From JBCCFX01 sp039029515 (lineage in GTDB: Bacteria; Planctomycetota; Phycisphaerae; Phycisphaerales; SM1A02), in NCBI GenBank assembly GCA_039029515.1, contig JBCCFX010000008.1:1-34984 (forward strand): 34,984 bases of DNA, given 5' to 3'. The position numbers and the translations under genes were made by a program. Below are positions 8,980 through 17,461 of the stretch, piece by piece (position 1 is the first letter of the stretch; each line of letters starts with the position of its first letter). The notes beneath the pieces were generated by a model that saw only the letters and a list, made by a program, of their open reading frames with translations, made no database searches and had not been told where the DNA came from.

Positions 8980-9045
8980 GTAGGGCGGACTTACCAGTCC
9001 GCCGCATTCGTTCTTCGTGATGGCGGATTCGTAAATCCGCCCTAC
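8980..9045. repeat. 66-bp palindromic repeat, copy 1
   Basis: Begins GTAGGGCGGA and ends TCCGCCCTAC (terminal inverted repeat). Inside are two perfect 8-bp hairpins with 4-nt loops: GGCGGACT-TACC-AGTCCGCC and GGCGGATT-CGTA-AATCCGCC, separated by a short spacer. No coding capacity. It resembles REP/MITE-like elements in form. Confidence 0.85.
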
Positions 9046-9068
9046 ACCTGCGGCGCCGGCATGTCTTT

Positions 9069-9134
9069 GTAGGGCGGACTTACCAGTCCGCCGCATTCGT
9101 TCTTCACGATGGCGGATTGGTAAATCCGCCCTAC
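9069..9134. repeat. 66-bp palindromic repeat, copy 2
   Basis: Nearly identical to copy 1 and in the same orientation, 23 bases downstream. It differs at three positions: two in the spacer (GT versus AC) and one in the second loop (CGTA versus GGTA). All hairpin stems are unchanged. Confidence 0.85.
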
Positions 9135-9159
9135 GATGACCATCTGCCACCTGCCTTCC

Positions 9160-12100
9160 TCAATGAAAGTTCCGTGCTTTGACGGACAACTCAACGTCCG
9201 GCGCGGTGAGGTCGTGGATCTGCTTCGCCATCACGTGGACGACGTTGTTCGCGCGCTCCACCCGGCCGCGCACGAGAATCACCACGCCGTGACGCGCGGC
9301 GGGGCGGAAGCGTTCGAAGACTTCCGGTCGGATGATCAGGTTCGCCGCGCCGCTCTCATCTTCAATCGTCATGAAGAGAATGCCTTTCGCGGTTGATGGT
9401 CGCTGTCGAACAAGGACGATGCCCGCGACGGCGATCGACATGCCGTGACGCCAGGTTTCATCATCACGAAGATCGCCCGCCGGCGTTGCGCCAAGTGATT
9501 CCAGCCGATCGCGCAGGAACGTCATCGGATGCGCCTTCAACGACAAGCCGGTCGTGCGGTAATCCTGTTCTACCTGCTTTGTGGCGGCGATGGCAGGCAG
9601 TGCGACGGCTTCGTATCGCGTGTTACGAATCACGCCATCGAACAGCGGCAGCGCTTCATCCCGCAACGCACGCACATGCCAGAGTGCGGTCTGCCGATCA
9701 AGTCCCATCGACTGGAACGCATCGGCGGATGCGAGTCGTTGCAGCGTCGCCACGCGCACGCCACTGACGTCCTGAAGCATGTCGATCGACGTGCAATGCC
9801 CGACATGCAGGACGGCGTTGGTGATGGCGTCGGCATCAACCTGTTGCAATCCCTTCACGAGGCGAAGACCGAGCCGCAACGCCGGTCGATCGGGATCATC
9901 GGTGGATTCCAGCGTGCAATCCCAATGGCTGTGATTGACGTCGATCTCGCGGATCTCCACGCCGTGCTCACGGGCATCGCGCACGAGTTGTGCCGGCGCA
10001 TAGAAACCCATCGGCTGGCTATTGATGAGGGCGGCCGCGAACGCGGCGGGATGCCAGTGCTTGATCCACGATGAGACGTACACAAGCAAGGCGAAGCTGG
10101 CGGCATGTGATTCCGGGAAGCCGTAATCCGCGAATCCCTTGATCTGCTCGAAACAGCGTTCGGCGAAATCGGTGTCGTAGCCGCGCTCGATCATGCCCTT
10201 GATCAGCCGCTGGCCGAAGGTGTAGATGAGATCGCCTTTGCGTTTCCACGCGGCCATCGCACGACGAAGTTCATCCGCTTCACCCGGTGTGAAGCCGGCC
10301 GCGACGATCGCGAGCGCCATTGCCTGCTCCTGAAACAGCGGCACGCCGAGCGTCTTCTTCAGGACGCGCCGAACATCGTCGTTCGGATAGTAGTCTTCAC
10401 GATTGGGGTCGTTCCGGCGTTTCAGGTACGGATGCACCATCTTGCCCTGAATCGGGCCCGGGCGCACGATCGCAACTTCGATCACCAGGTCGTAGTAACA
10501 CCGCGGACGCAATCGCGGCAGCATGCTCATCTGCGCCCGTGATTCAATCTGAAACACGCCGACCGTGTCTGCATCGCAGATCATGTCGTACACGCGCGGA
10601 TCTTCCGGCGGCACCGTGGCGAGCGTATACCGCTGGCCGTGCGTGTCCGCGATCAGATCAAACGCCTTGCGAATACACGTCAGCATGCCGAGCCCGAGGA
10701 CATCGACTTTGAGCATGCCCATGGCATCGATGTCGTCCTTATCCCATTCGATGACTGTTCGATCGTCCATCGCCGCGTTCTCGATGGGCACGAGTTCGCT
10801 CAGTGGTCGCCGGGTGATGACGAACCCGCCGACGTGCTGTGAGAGATGGCGCGGGAAGCCAAGCAGTTGACCGACGAGCCATGCGAGTTGGCGCAGGAGT
10901 TTGCCGGATGGATCGAGACCGAGTCGTTGCACGCGTTCGGCGTTCAGTCCGCCGTCATCCCACCAGTCAAAATCCTTCGCGAGTCGATCGACGGCATCGC
11001 GTGAGAGACCGAGCACCTTGCCGAGTTCGCGCACCGCACTGCGCGGCCGGTAGGTTATCACTTCCGCGGTCAGCGCTGCGCGATCGCGACCGTACTTCTG
11101 ATAAATGTACTGAATGACTTCCTCGCGGCGCTCGTGTTCGAAGTCGATGTCGATGTCGGGCGGTTCATTGCGTTCCCGGCTGATGAAGCGTTCGAACAGC
11201 ATCTCGATTCGACCCGGATCCACCGACGTCAGGCCGAGGCAGTAACAGACGGCGGAGTTCGCCGCCGCGCCGCGACCCTGGCAGAGAATGCCGCGCGATC
11301 GGGCGAATGTCACGATGTCGTAGACAGTGAGGAAGTACGGCGCGTAGTTCAGTTCATCGATCAGCGACAGTTCGTGGTTGAGCTGTGTGCGAATCTGATC
11401 GTTCACGCCTTGGGGAAAGCGGTCCGCGGCGCCGCACCACGCGAGTTGCCGGAGGTATTCGATCGGTGACCGTTCATCGGGGCAGATCTCATCGGGGTAT
11501 TCGTACTTCAGTTCATCGAGCGAGAACGAGCTGGCGCGCGTTGCGATCTCGACGGTCCGAGCAATCGCTGCACAATCATCGGGAAAGAGTGCCGCCATCT
11601 CAACCGCGCTCTTCAACATGCGTTCGGCGTTGGGTTGCAGTCGTCGGCCTGCGGTTTGCAGCGTGCAACCCAGACGCACGCAGGTGACGGCATCCTGCAA
11701 TGGTCGACGTTGGGCAATGTGATAGTGCGCGGCGTTCGTCACGACGAGCGGCACGTTCGTGTGGGCGCTGAGATGACGAAGCTGGTCGAGCCGTTGATCA
11801 TCATCGGCGCTGTAGTGCCGGGATATCGCGATGGACAGCCGATCATCATCGAATGTTCGGCGGAGCGCTTCGATGGTATCGATGACAATCTGATTGAGGT
11901 CGGCGGGCGGAACAGCGACCGCGAGCAAGCCTTGATGATGCGCCAGCAGATCCTGCACGGTGAGATGGCAATCACCCTTGGGCGCGCGCCGCTTGCCGAT
12001 CGTGAGCAACTGGCAGAGTCGGCCGTAGGCAGCGACGTTCGTGGGATACACGAGCACGGTTGTGGCGACTGGTTCGAGGAATCGAAGTCGACAGCCGACG

Positions 12101-12381
12101 AGATACGGGATGTTGTGTTTCACCGCGCCGAGATGGCCGCGCACAATGCCGGACAGCGTGTTGACGTCAGTGACGGCGATTGCGCGGTGACCGAGCACGG
12201 CGGCCTGCGCTGCGAATTCCTCGGGATGGCTCGCACCGGTGAGGAAGGTGAAGTTGCTGGTGACTTCGAGTTCCGCGTACGGCGGTGCGAGATCGGGATC
12301 AATTGGTGTGGGGCATGCAATCGGGTCGCCGACATCATCCTTGGGATGCGGGCGCAATCGAGGCATCGGTTCCGCGGGCAT
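9160..12381 (-). CDS. dnaE2: Error-prone DNA polymerase DnaE2
   Basis: 1073 residues, the usual length for DnaE2. The PHP domain opens with YAELEVTSNFTFLTGASHPE, and the C-family catalytic aspartates are visible in PDIDIDF (about 408-414) and KVDVLGLG (Asp about 560). The motif VFQIESRAQMSMLPRLRPR and the C-terminal OB-fold region (GILFMTIEDESGAANLIIRP) are typical. DnaE2 extends primers across lesions with the ImuA/ImuB accessory proteins and causes damage-induced mutagenesis. The ATG at 12381 has GAGGTGA 3 nt upstream, overlapping the imuB stop codon, so translation is probably coupled. Last gene of the imuA-imuB-dnaE2 operon. Confidence 0.95.
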   Translation of the reverse strand: MPAEPMPRLRPHPKDDVGDPIACPTPIDPDLAPPYAELEVTSNFTFLTGASHPEEFAAQAAVLGHRAIAVTDVNTLSGIVRGHLGAVKHNIPYLVGCRLRFLEPVATTVLVYPTNVAAYGRLCQLLTIGKRRAPKGDCHLTVQDLLAHHQGLLAVAVPPADLNQIVIDTIEALRRTFDDDRLSIAISRHYSADDDQRLDQLRHLSAHTNVPLVVTNAAHYHIAQRRPLQDAVTCVRLGCTLQTAGRRLQPNAERMLKSAVEMAALFPDDCAAIARTVEIATRASSFSLDELKYEYPDEICPDERSPIEYLRQLAWCGAADRFPQGVNDQIRTQLNHELSLIDELNYAPYFLTVYDIVTFARSRGILCQGRGAAANSAVCYCLGLTSVDPGRIEMLFERFISRERNEPPDIDIDFEHERREEVIQYIYQKYGRDRAALTAEVITYRPRSAVRELGKVLGLSRDAVDRLAKDFDWWDDGGLNAERVQRLGLDPSGKLLRQLAWLVGQLLGFPRHLSQHVGGFVITRRPLSELVPIENAAMDDRTVIEWDKDDIDAMGMLKVDVLGLGMLTCIRKAFDLIADTHGQRYTLATVPPEDPRVYDMICDADTVGVFQIESRAQMSMLPRLRPRCYYDLVIEVAIVRPGPIQGKMVHPYLKRRNDPNREDYYPNDDVRRVLKKTLGVPLFQEQAMALAIVAAGFTPGEADELRRAMAAWKRKGDLIYTFGQRLIKGMIERGYDTDFAERCFEQIKGFADYGFPESHAASFALLVYVSSWIKHWHPAAFAAALINSQPMGFYAPAQLVRDAREHGVEIREIDVNHSHWDCTLESTDDPDRPALRLGLRLVKGLQQVDADAITNAVLHVGHCTSIDMLQDVSGVRVATLQRLASADAFQSMGLDRQTALWHVRALRDEALPLFDGVIRNTRYEAVALPAIAATKQVEQDYRTTGLSLKAHPMTFLRDRLESLGATPAGDLRDDETWRHGMSIAVAGIVLVRQRPSTAKGILFMTIEDESGAANLIIRPEVFERFRPAARHGVVILVRGRVERANNVVHVMAKQIHDLTAPDVELSVKARNFH

Positions 12382-12389
12382 CGTTCACC

Positions 12390-13961
12390 TCATGACCAGT
12401 CGCCGTGATGCCACCAGCGTCCATGCTCGCGCATCCGGCACAGCCAATGCCAGCGTCCGTGCTCGTCCTGAACTCGGAAGTAATCGCGCATGCCAAACCC
12501 GCGCGAGAAGTCACTTGGTGCATCGGAGCCATCGTGATCCCACCATGCGGGCGCGATACGTTCTGGTCCGACAGTTCGGGTTGCTGTGAAGGTTGCGCCC
12601 TCACGGCGCCAGCGTTGTGGCATCCCGCGCGCATCTTCATCGATCATCGTGACCGCTTGTGGTCGTTGCGGGAGACGCGATGGTCGATCGACCGTGACCG
12701 GGGCCGGCCAGGTGCGCGGTGTCGGTTCGTTCGCCGGCACCATGCGCGCGCATGCTTCGGGTTGATGCGCATCCTGCATCGAGAGGCGAAGCACGCGCGC
12801 GGAGGTCAGACGCGCGATCATAGTGTCCAGCAACTCGCCTTGTGCCTGTTCGATGGCGCGCTGGCTGCCGGTGTCATCATGGCGCCAGTGTTCATGCTGC
12901 GCATGCGGCAATCGGCCGGTGCGCGAGGCGGTGAGCATCAATTGTTCGATGCCATGACCGAAATGGACATCAGACAGTTTGGGTTCCAGAAGCGACCAGA
13001 TATGACGTTGATCGCGCGTGGGCGTGCTGACATCGAAGGCGATCGTCGCCGGTGGGAGATCAAGACGTTCCAGGCGCAGTTCCAGTCGGCGCAGACCGCG
13101 CTCGCGCCGCTGCAGGTCATCAAGCAGTTCTGTCAGTGCATCGCGCACCGCGTATTGGAGTGCTTCAGTCTGCAGCAGCCCGCCGTTGAAGAGCCGTTCC
13201 ACCGTCGCACGACTGCGATGCGGTACGGCATTGATGGATTCCATCGCTTCGCCCGTCGCCTCATCAAGACGGCGCAGGACATCACCGCCGTAGCGCCGGG
13301 CCAGCTCGCTGCGCGGCAGGGCGACGAGATGCTCGATGCGGTCGATGCCGACATCGTTGAGCGCGGTCAGCGTGTCGTCATCGAGATCAAGGGCATCGAT
13401 CGGCAGTGGCGCGAGCGCCTGATGTTCATCGCCGGTCTCAATGGTGTGACCGAGCGGACAATCAAAGCGTGAAACAGCGCGCGCACACATGAAGGTTGAT
13501 GCGATGCCGATCTGTGCGGTGATGTGGCGTCGCTCAAGCGCATCGAGCAGGTGGCGGCGCAGCTGGTGCTCACCACCGAAGAGATGACCGCAGCCGGTGA
13601 TGTCGAGCAGCAGGCCGTCCGGCGGATCGACGGCGACAGTGGGTGAGTACCGGCGGTGAAGCCAGCGGGCGAGGATGCGCAGCGCATCGAGATCACGTTG
13701 CGGTTCGTGGGCCATGACGTGGAGTGAGGCGTCCGGCGCGAGCGCATGGGCATGACTCCGGGTCAGGCCCGGCATGATGCCGCAGGCACGAGCGCGCGGA
13801 CAGGCGTGCGTGACGAGTTCCTGGCCGCGCACGGTTTCGACGAGGATGATCGGCCAGTGGTTATGCCGACCGTCGTCGGATGATGACCGGCCGAGACGCC
13901 GGCGTCGTCGCGCGAGATCCACGGACCACGCGGGCAGGTACAGCGACAGTGCGCGAGGCAT
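12390..13961 (-). CDS. imuB: Y-family polymerase-like mutagenesis protein ImuB
   Basis: 523 residues from ATG 13961, chosen because GGAG lies 9 nt upstream and the protein then begins MPRALSLYLPAWSVDLARRR, matching ImuB N-termini. The Y-family-like core shows LLLDITGCGHLFGGEHQLRR and later helix-hairpin-helix-like segments (LNDVGIDRIEHLVALP). The N-terminal catalytic aspartate expected in active Pol IV (DMDAF-like) is replaced by LYLPAW, as in catalytically inactive ImuB, which instead bridges the beta clamp, ImuA and DnaE2. The start lies within the 3' end of imuA (101-nt overlap); the stop lies 8 bases before dnaE2. Confidence 0.92.
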   Translation of the reverse strand: MPRALSLYLPAWSVDLARRRRRLGRSSSDDGRHNHWPIILVETVRGQELVTHACPRARACGIMPGLTRSHAHALAPDASLHVMAHEPQRDLDALRILARWLHRRYSPTVAVDPPDGLLLDITGCGHLFGGEHQLRRHLLDALERRHITAQIGIASTFMCARAVSRFDCPLGHTIETGDEHQALAPLPIDALDLDDDTLTALNDVGIDRIEHLVALPRSELARRYGGDVLRRLDEATGEAMESINAVPHRSRATVERLFNGGLLQTEALQYAVRDALTELLDDLQRRERGLRRLELRLERLDLPPATIAFDVSTPTRDQRHIWSLLEPKLSDVHFGHGIEQLMLTASRTGRLPHAQHEHWRHDDTGSQRAIEQAQGELLDTMIARLTSARVLRLSMQDAHQPEACARMVPANEPTPRTWPAPVTVDRPSRLPQRPQAVTMIDEDARGMPQRWRREGATFTATRTVGPERIAPAWWDHDGSDAPSDFSRGFGMRDYFRVQDEHGRWHWLCRMREHGRWWHHGDWS

Positions 13962-14844
13962 GATTCCACTCCAGAAGCCAGGACGGCTCACGATCGAGAA
14001 GTTGACGAAGGGTGGCGCTGGCTTTCAGGCGACGCAACGTGAGGTGCCAGCGCGGGCGTGATGTTGAGCTGGGCGTTGGCGCGAGATGCCAGCGCACGCC
14101 GGAGGCGCTGAGTGCGCGTTCCTCGTTCGCGGCCCGTGCGAGATGGATGCGAACCGGTGAACCTTTGGCGGCGAGTTGCAGGCGTCGGGTTTCCGCGAGG
14201 CCGAAGCCGCGACCGTCGGCGAAGACCGCGGCGACGGACGGGCTGCGCGCAGCGAGATCGATGGTCCACAATCGTTCCGCATCGGTGTGTGGATCGATGA
14301 ACAGAGAGCGCGGTCGAAGATCCGGCCCGCGCCCGATCCGCGCTCCGATCCGAGGTTCAGCCTGATCACCACACGCGTCATGATCGATCGGCATCGCGCG
14401 TGATGACGGCGCGAGCAGTTCTGCGTACGGCCAGCATGCGCGCCCGATCCAGATCACCAGTGCGCCGTCAGGGCACTCCATGACCGCATGGCGCGCGAGA
14501 TGGACCATCATGCACAGCGGCGGGCGCAATACGCGAGCGCGATACGGCTGATCCTGTGCGCCAGCCTGGCCAAACCATTCGTGGACCATGCCCGGCATCA
14601 GCGCGATGCGCTGCCACAGCCGGCGGTCGACATCATGGCCTGTGCCGGGCCCATTCGACGCGTGTGCCGGGGCGTTCGTCGGCACCTGGGCCGGCGGTCC
14701 ACCTGATGACGACGATGTGCCGGGTGTCTCATCCCGTCCGATGCGGTCGGCATGGCGATATTCGGGCAGCGCAGACGACCGCCCGCGCTGCTGTTGGATC
14801 GCCTGAATCCTGTCATTCAGGCGCTGGAGCAGTTCCGATTGCAC
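13861..14844 (-). CDS. imuA: ImuA, RecA-like translesion synthesis accessory protein
   Basis: 327 residues from GTG 14844, which has GAGGTG 6 nt upstream; another GTG at 14853 is possible but has no spaced ribosome-binding site. Family features include MPGMVHEWFGQ near the start of the core, ALVIWIGRACWPYAELL, RRLQLAAKGSPVRIHLAR, and the C-terminal SWLLEWNHASRTVAVPARV typical of ImuA ends. ImuA binds the ImuB C-terminus and helps recruit DnaE2 at lesions. First gene of the three-gene cassette. No lexA copy is adjacent, although imu cassettes are usually LexA-controlled. A direct repeat in the promoter region is a candidate operator. The last ~30 codons overlap imuB in another frame. Confidence 0.88.
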   Translation of the reverse strand: MQSELLQRLNDRIQAIQQQRGRSSALPEYRHADRIGRDETPGTSSSSGGPPAQVPTNAPAHASNGPGTGHDVDRRLWQRIALMPGMVHEWFGQAGAQDQPYRARVLRPPLCMMVHLARHAVMECPDGALVIWIGRACWPYAELLAPSSRAMPIDHDACGDQAEPRIGARIGRGPDLRPRSLFIDPHTDAERLWTIDLAARSPSVAAVFADGRGFGLAETRRLQLAAKGSPVRIHLARAANEERALSASGVRWHLAPTPSSTSRPRWHLTLRRLKASATLRQLLDREPSWLLEWNHASRTVAVPARVVRGSRATTPASRPVIIRRRSA

Positions 14845-14869
14845 GTTGCCCACCTCGGTGCAATGAGAG

Positions 14870-14887
14870 TTATGTTGTGATTATGTT
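14870..14887 (-). promoter_or_regulatory. Candidate operator: direct repeat before imuA
   Basis: On the coding strand the sequence is AACATAA-TCAC-AACATAA, two perfect 7-bp copies spaced 11 bp start to start, about one helical turn. It lies 26 bases before the imuA GTG and just downstream of a possible promoter. A repressor of the SOS system would be expected at such a place. I do not know the planctomycete LexA motif, so the identity is inference. Confidence 0.45.
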
Positions 14888-14915
14888 AGGGTAGCACGGG
14901 TTTTGTTTGGGTCAA
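14888..14915 (-). promoter_or_regulatory. Possible sigma70-type promoter for imuA-imuB-dnaE2
   Basis: TTGACC (14915-14910) and TACCCT (14893-14888) are separated by 16 bp on the minus strand. The last base of TACCCT lies next to the direct repeat, so a bound repressor would cover the start site. TACCCT keeps only the three most conserved -10 positions. Confidence 0.4.
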
Positions 14916-14957
14916 GGGGGAAGCGCGGGATTTGGGATTCGGGGTTCGGGGTTGGGG
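14916..14957 (+). other. G-run tract, potential G-quadruplex
   Basis: Six runs of three to five G occur on the plus strand. The last four (GGG, GGGG, GGGG, GGGG at 14934-14957) are joined by loops of 4, 3 and 2 bases, fitting the G3+N1-7 rule. The tract adjoins the possible imuA -35 and lies between the divergent imuA and Hpt genes. Confidence 0.5.
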
Positions 14958-15067
14958 ATCAGAAATGCGGACCTCGGCGTCATCTGCGGATCGGACGCAA
15001 GTCGCCTGCAGGCGGTGTCGATACGAGAACGTGGGTCTGATACCCAACCAGGACAGGGGGCCATGCA

Positions 15068-15382
15068 ATGAAGCAGCTCATCAGTGAATTCGCCAGTGAT
15101 CCGGACATGATGGAACTCGTCAACTACTTCCTTGACGAGTTGCCGGACCGCGTTCAACGACTCCAGAACGCCTATGAGGCGAGTGACGTGACCCAACTCA
15201 AGACGTTGGCGCATCAGCTCAAGGGCTCTGCGGGCGGCTATGGATTCCCAACCATCACGGAATCAGCGGCGGAACTCGAGCGCACGGTGCTCGGTGATGA
15301 AGCTGCGAATGCGTCGCTCGCCGAGAAGCTCGAAGACCTGCTCGAACTCTGTCGTTCGGCGATGCTGACAGATCAGGACTGA
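15068..15382 (+). CDS. Histidine phosphotransfer (Hpt) domain protein
   Basis: 104 residues, a single Hpt domain. The phosphorylatable histidine is His49 in TLAHQLKGSAGGYGFP, an almost canonical H-x-L-K-G-S-A motif, within a four-helix bundle pattern. Such proteins shuttle phosphate between a hybrid histidine kinase and a response regulator. The ATG follows GGGGG, a weak ribosome-binding site. Forty-one bases downstream is a response regulator-GGDEF gene on the same strand, its probable partner. No kinase gene is in the window. Confidence 0.88.
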   Translation: MKQLISEFASDPDMMELVNYFLDELPDRVQRLQNAYEASDVTQLKTLAHQLKGSAGGYGFPTITESAAELERTVLGDEAANASLAEKLEDLLELCRSAMLTDQD

Positions 15383-15423
15383 ACTCGTTACCGATTGGGC
15401 GCACCGCGTCACACGGGATACTT

Positions 15424-16368
15424 ATGTCTGAACAACGATCCAGCCGGGCGAAGGTACTGGTGATTGAAGACTCGGACTTCATTCACCGCCTGCTCAAGGT
15501 GCGCCTTCGTCAGGAGCCGCTGGAGATCGTGAGTGCGCATGATGGCACGAGCGGTATGGCGATGGTTCATTCCGCAAATCCCGATGTCATTCTGCTCGAT
15601 GTGCAGTTGCCGGATATCAGTGGCTTCAATGTGCTCGCGCAGTTGAAGGCGGATGCGGAACTCCGCGAGATCCCCGTGATTCTGATTTCAAGCAACGACG
15701 ATGTGGAAACGAAAGTCCGCGGTCTCGACCTTGGGGCGATTGACTTCGTGCCCAAGCCGTTCAACATTGCCGAGCTCAAAGCTCGATTACGATCCGCGAT
15801 CCGAATTTACTCGCTCATTCGACTGCTCGCGCAGCGTGCCCAGATCGATGGACTGACCGGACTCTGGAACCGAACATTCTTCGACGATCGCCTGACCCAG
15901 GAAATCGCGACCGCGCGCCGGCACAAACGACCGCTGTCGTTGATCATGTGCGATATCGATCACTTCAAACGCATCAATGACGAATACGGTCATCCGTTTG
16001 GCGATCAAGCGCTCCAGACGATCGGAACGCTTCTCGATGATGGACGTGCCAGTGATGTCGCATGTCGATACGGCGGCGAGGAATTCGCCATCATCCTGCC
16101 GGATACCGATCTCAACGACGCCGCCCTTGTCGCGGAACGACTTCGAGAACGATTCGCAACCATGACCTGGGATGGACGTGATGATCTGCGGATCACCGCT
16201 TCATTCGGCGTCTCGCAGCTGAACATGACCACGTCGGCGGCGAATTCGATCGTGCTCATTCAGGCCGCTGATGATGCGTTGTACGACGCGAAGAACGCGG
16301 GACGAAATCGCGTGTGTCTGCATTCGGAATCATCGCAGGCTGATACGGCACACCGCGCTGCGGGTTGA
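15424..16368 (+). CDS. Response regulator with GGDEF diguanylate cyclase output
   Basis: 314 residues, PleD-like order of a REC domain (about 10-125) and a GGDEF domain (about 135-305). REC residues Glu15/Asp16, phospho-acceptor Asp59 (ILLDVQLP) and Lys111 (VPKPF) are present. The active-site signature is GGEEF at 217-221, consistent with making cyclic-di-GMP from two GTP. An inhibitory I-site R-x-x-D (RASD, 208-211) lies exactly five residues before it, so product inhibition is expected. The neighbouring Hpt gene suggests a phosphorelay that switches c-di-GMP synthesis. The ribosome-binding site is poor (GGGA). Confidence 0.92.
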   Translation: MSEQRSSRAKVLVIEDSDFIHRLLKVRLRQEPLEIVSAHDGTSGMAMVHSANPDVILLDVQLPDISGFNVLAQLKADAELREIPVILISSNDDVETKVRGLDLGAIDFVPKPFNIAELKARLRSAIRIYSLIRLLAQRAQIDGLTGLWNRTFFDDRLTQEIATARRHKRPLSLIMCDIDHFKRINDEYGHPFGDQALQTIGTLLDDGRASDVACRYGGEEFAIILPDTDLNDAALVAERLRERFATMTWDGRDDLRITASFGVSQLNMTTSAANSIVLIQAADDALYDAKNAGRNRVCLHSESSQADTAHRAAG

Positions 16369-16379
16369 GTGTCGTTCGC

Positions 16380-17387
16380 TCAACTCGAGCGTGAGACCAC
16401 CGCGTCCGCCATCAGATCCAGAACATCGCGCACCGGACCCGCCGGCACCGACGGGAGATTCTGTCGCGCATCGTGAACGAGCGAGTGCGCATAATTCTGC
16501 GCCCGCGCGACGGCATCGCATGATTCAAGATGTGTCGCAACCGCGACGGCGTCATGCGCTTCAATCGCCTGAAGCAATGCGGTGCGCGTGCCGGGATCAC
16601 TGTCATCAAGGGCAAGAATCAGCGGCAGCGTGAGCTTGCCCTTTTCGAGATCTTTGCCGAGCGACTTGCCGACCACACTGGGATCGCCGACGAGATCAAG
16701 CACATCGTCCTGAATCTGAAACGCGACGCCCAGCGCGCCGCCGAACGATGCAAGCGCATCGGCAACGGCATCAGGCGCGCCGGCGATGACCGCACCGAGG
16801 CGGCACGACGCCGCAATAAGGGATGCGGTCTTGCGCTGCACGATTTCAAGATATGTGCCGACATCAAGGCTGTAGTTGTCGCGATGATGCAGTTGTACGA
16901 GTTCGCCTTCGCACAACGTGTTCGTGACTTCGCCGAGCGCCAGGTTGAGATCCGGTCGACCAATGGATGAGCACAGATGGAACGCGTTGGAGATGAGATA
17001 GTCGCCAAGCATGACGGCGGTCTCGTTGCCCCAGCGTGCGTTGACGGTTTCGCCGCGCCGACGTGTGTCCGCGTCATCGAGGACATCATCGTGGACGAGC
17101 GTGGCCATGTGGATCATCTCCACGACCGCGGCAAGCGCGCGATGGCTCGGCGTCAGCGAAGCACCGCTTCCATCATCACCGACGGACGCCATCCCGCTCG
17201 CCATGACGAGCAGTGGGCGCAGCATCTTGCCGCGATACCGTTCGATGTGCAGGCAGAGCGTGTTGACAGCGGAAAGGTCGCTTGCGAGCTGACGTTCGAA
17301 GATGATCGAGACTTCATCCAACTCGCGCCGAAGCAGCGTCAGGATCGGATGGTCCGCACCAGCAATAGGGAGCATTCCGGGCACCAT
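16380..17387 (-). CDS. Long-chain polyprenyl diphosphate synthase
   Basis: The trans-isoprenyl diphosphate synthase family is clear: first Asp-rich motif LVHDDVLDDADTRRRG, second motif QIQDDVLDLVGD, and GKSLGKDLEKGKLTLPLIL. The residue five before the first Asp motif is a small Ala, which in this family favours long products (C35-C50 type), used for the quinone side chain. About 335 residues from ATG 17387. I prefer that start because TACAAT lies 8 nt upstream, suggesting a leaderless mRNA; the ATG at 17411 gives an extra 8 residues and has no ribosome-binding site either. Chain length cannot be fixed from sequence alone. It converges on the GGDEF gene. Confidence 0.88.
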   Translation of the reverse strand: MVPGMLPIAGADHPILTLLRRELDEVSIIFERQLASDLSAVNTLCLHIERYRGKMLRPLLVMASGMASVGDDGSGASLTPSHRALAAVVEMIHMATLVHDDVLDDADTRRRGETVNARWGNETAVMLGDYLISNAFHLCSSIGRPDLNLALGEVTNTLCEGELVQLHHRDNYSLDVGTYLEIVQRKTASLIAASCRLGAVIAGAPDAVADALASFGGALGVAFQIQDDVLDLVGDPSVVGKSLGKDLEKGKLTLPLILALDDSDPGTRTALLQAIEAHDAVAVATHLESCDAVARAQNYAHSLVHDARQNLPSVPAGPVRDVLDLMADAVVSRSS

Positions 17388-17461
17388 GGTCGGACATTGT
17401 AGGCCGCACATCGTGATTGCACGATGGCCACCGATGGGACATCACCGCCGGCGGCAGGTGC

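Larger units (their letters stand above)
8955..9155. repeat. Nested inverted-repeat cluster between convergent genes
   Basis: A 16-bp perfect inverted repeat (GGCAGGTGGCAGATGG at 8955-8970; complement at 9140-9155) encloses two copies of a 66-bp palindromic element. The cluster fills nearly all the space between the small membrane protein gene and dnaE2, which converge here. As RNA it could fold on either strand, so it might act as a bidirectional terminator. Confidence 0.8.

Noticed and set aside
12405..13472. 355-codon plus-strand ORF
   Set aside because: Antisense to imuB, whose assignment is firm; no motif in the antisense product.
15003..15014. CGCCTGCAGGCG palindrome before the Hpt gene
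   Set aside because: A 12-bp GC-rich palindrome is not unusual in this composition, and no second copy or promoter context supports an operator.
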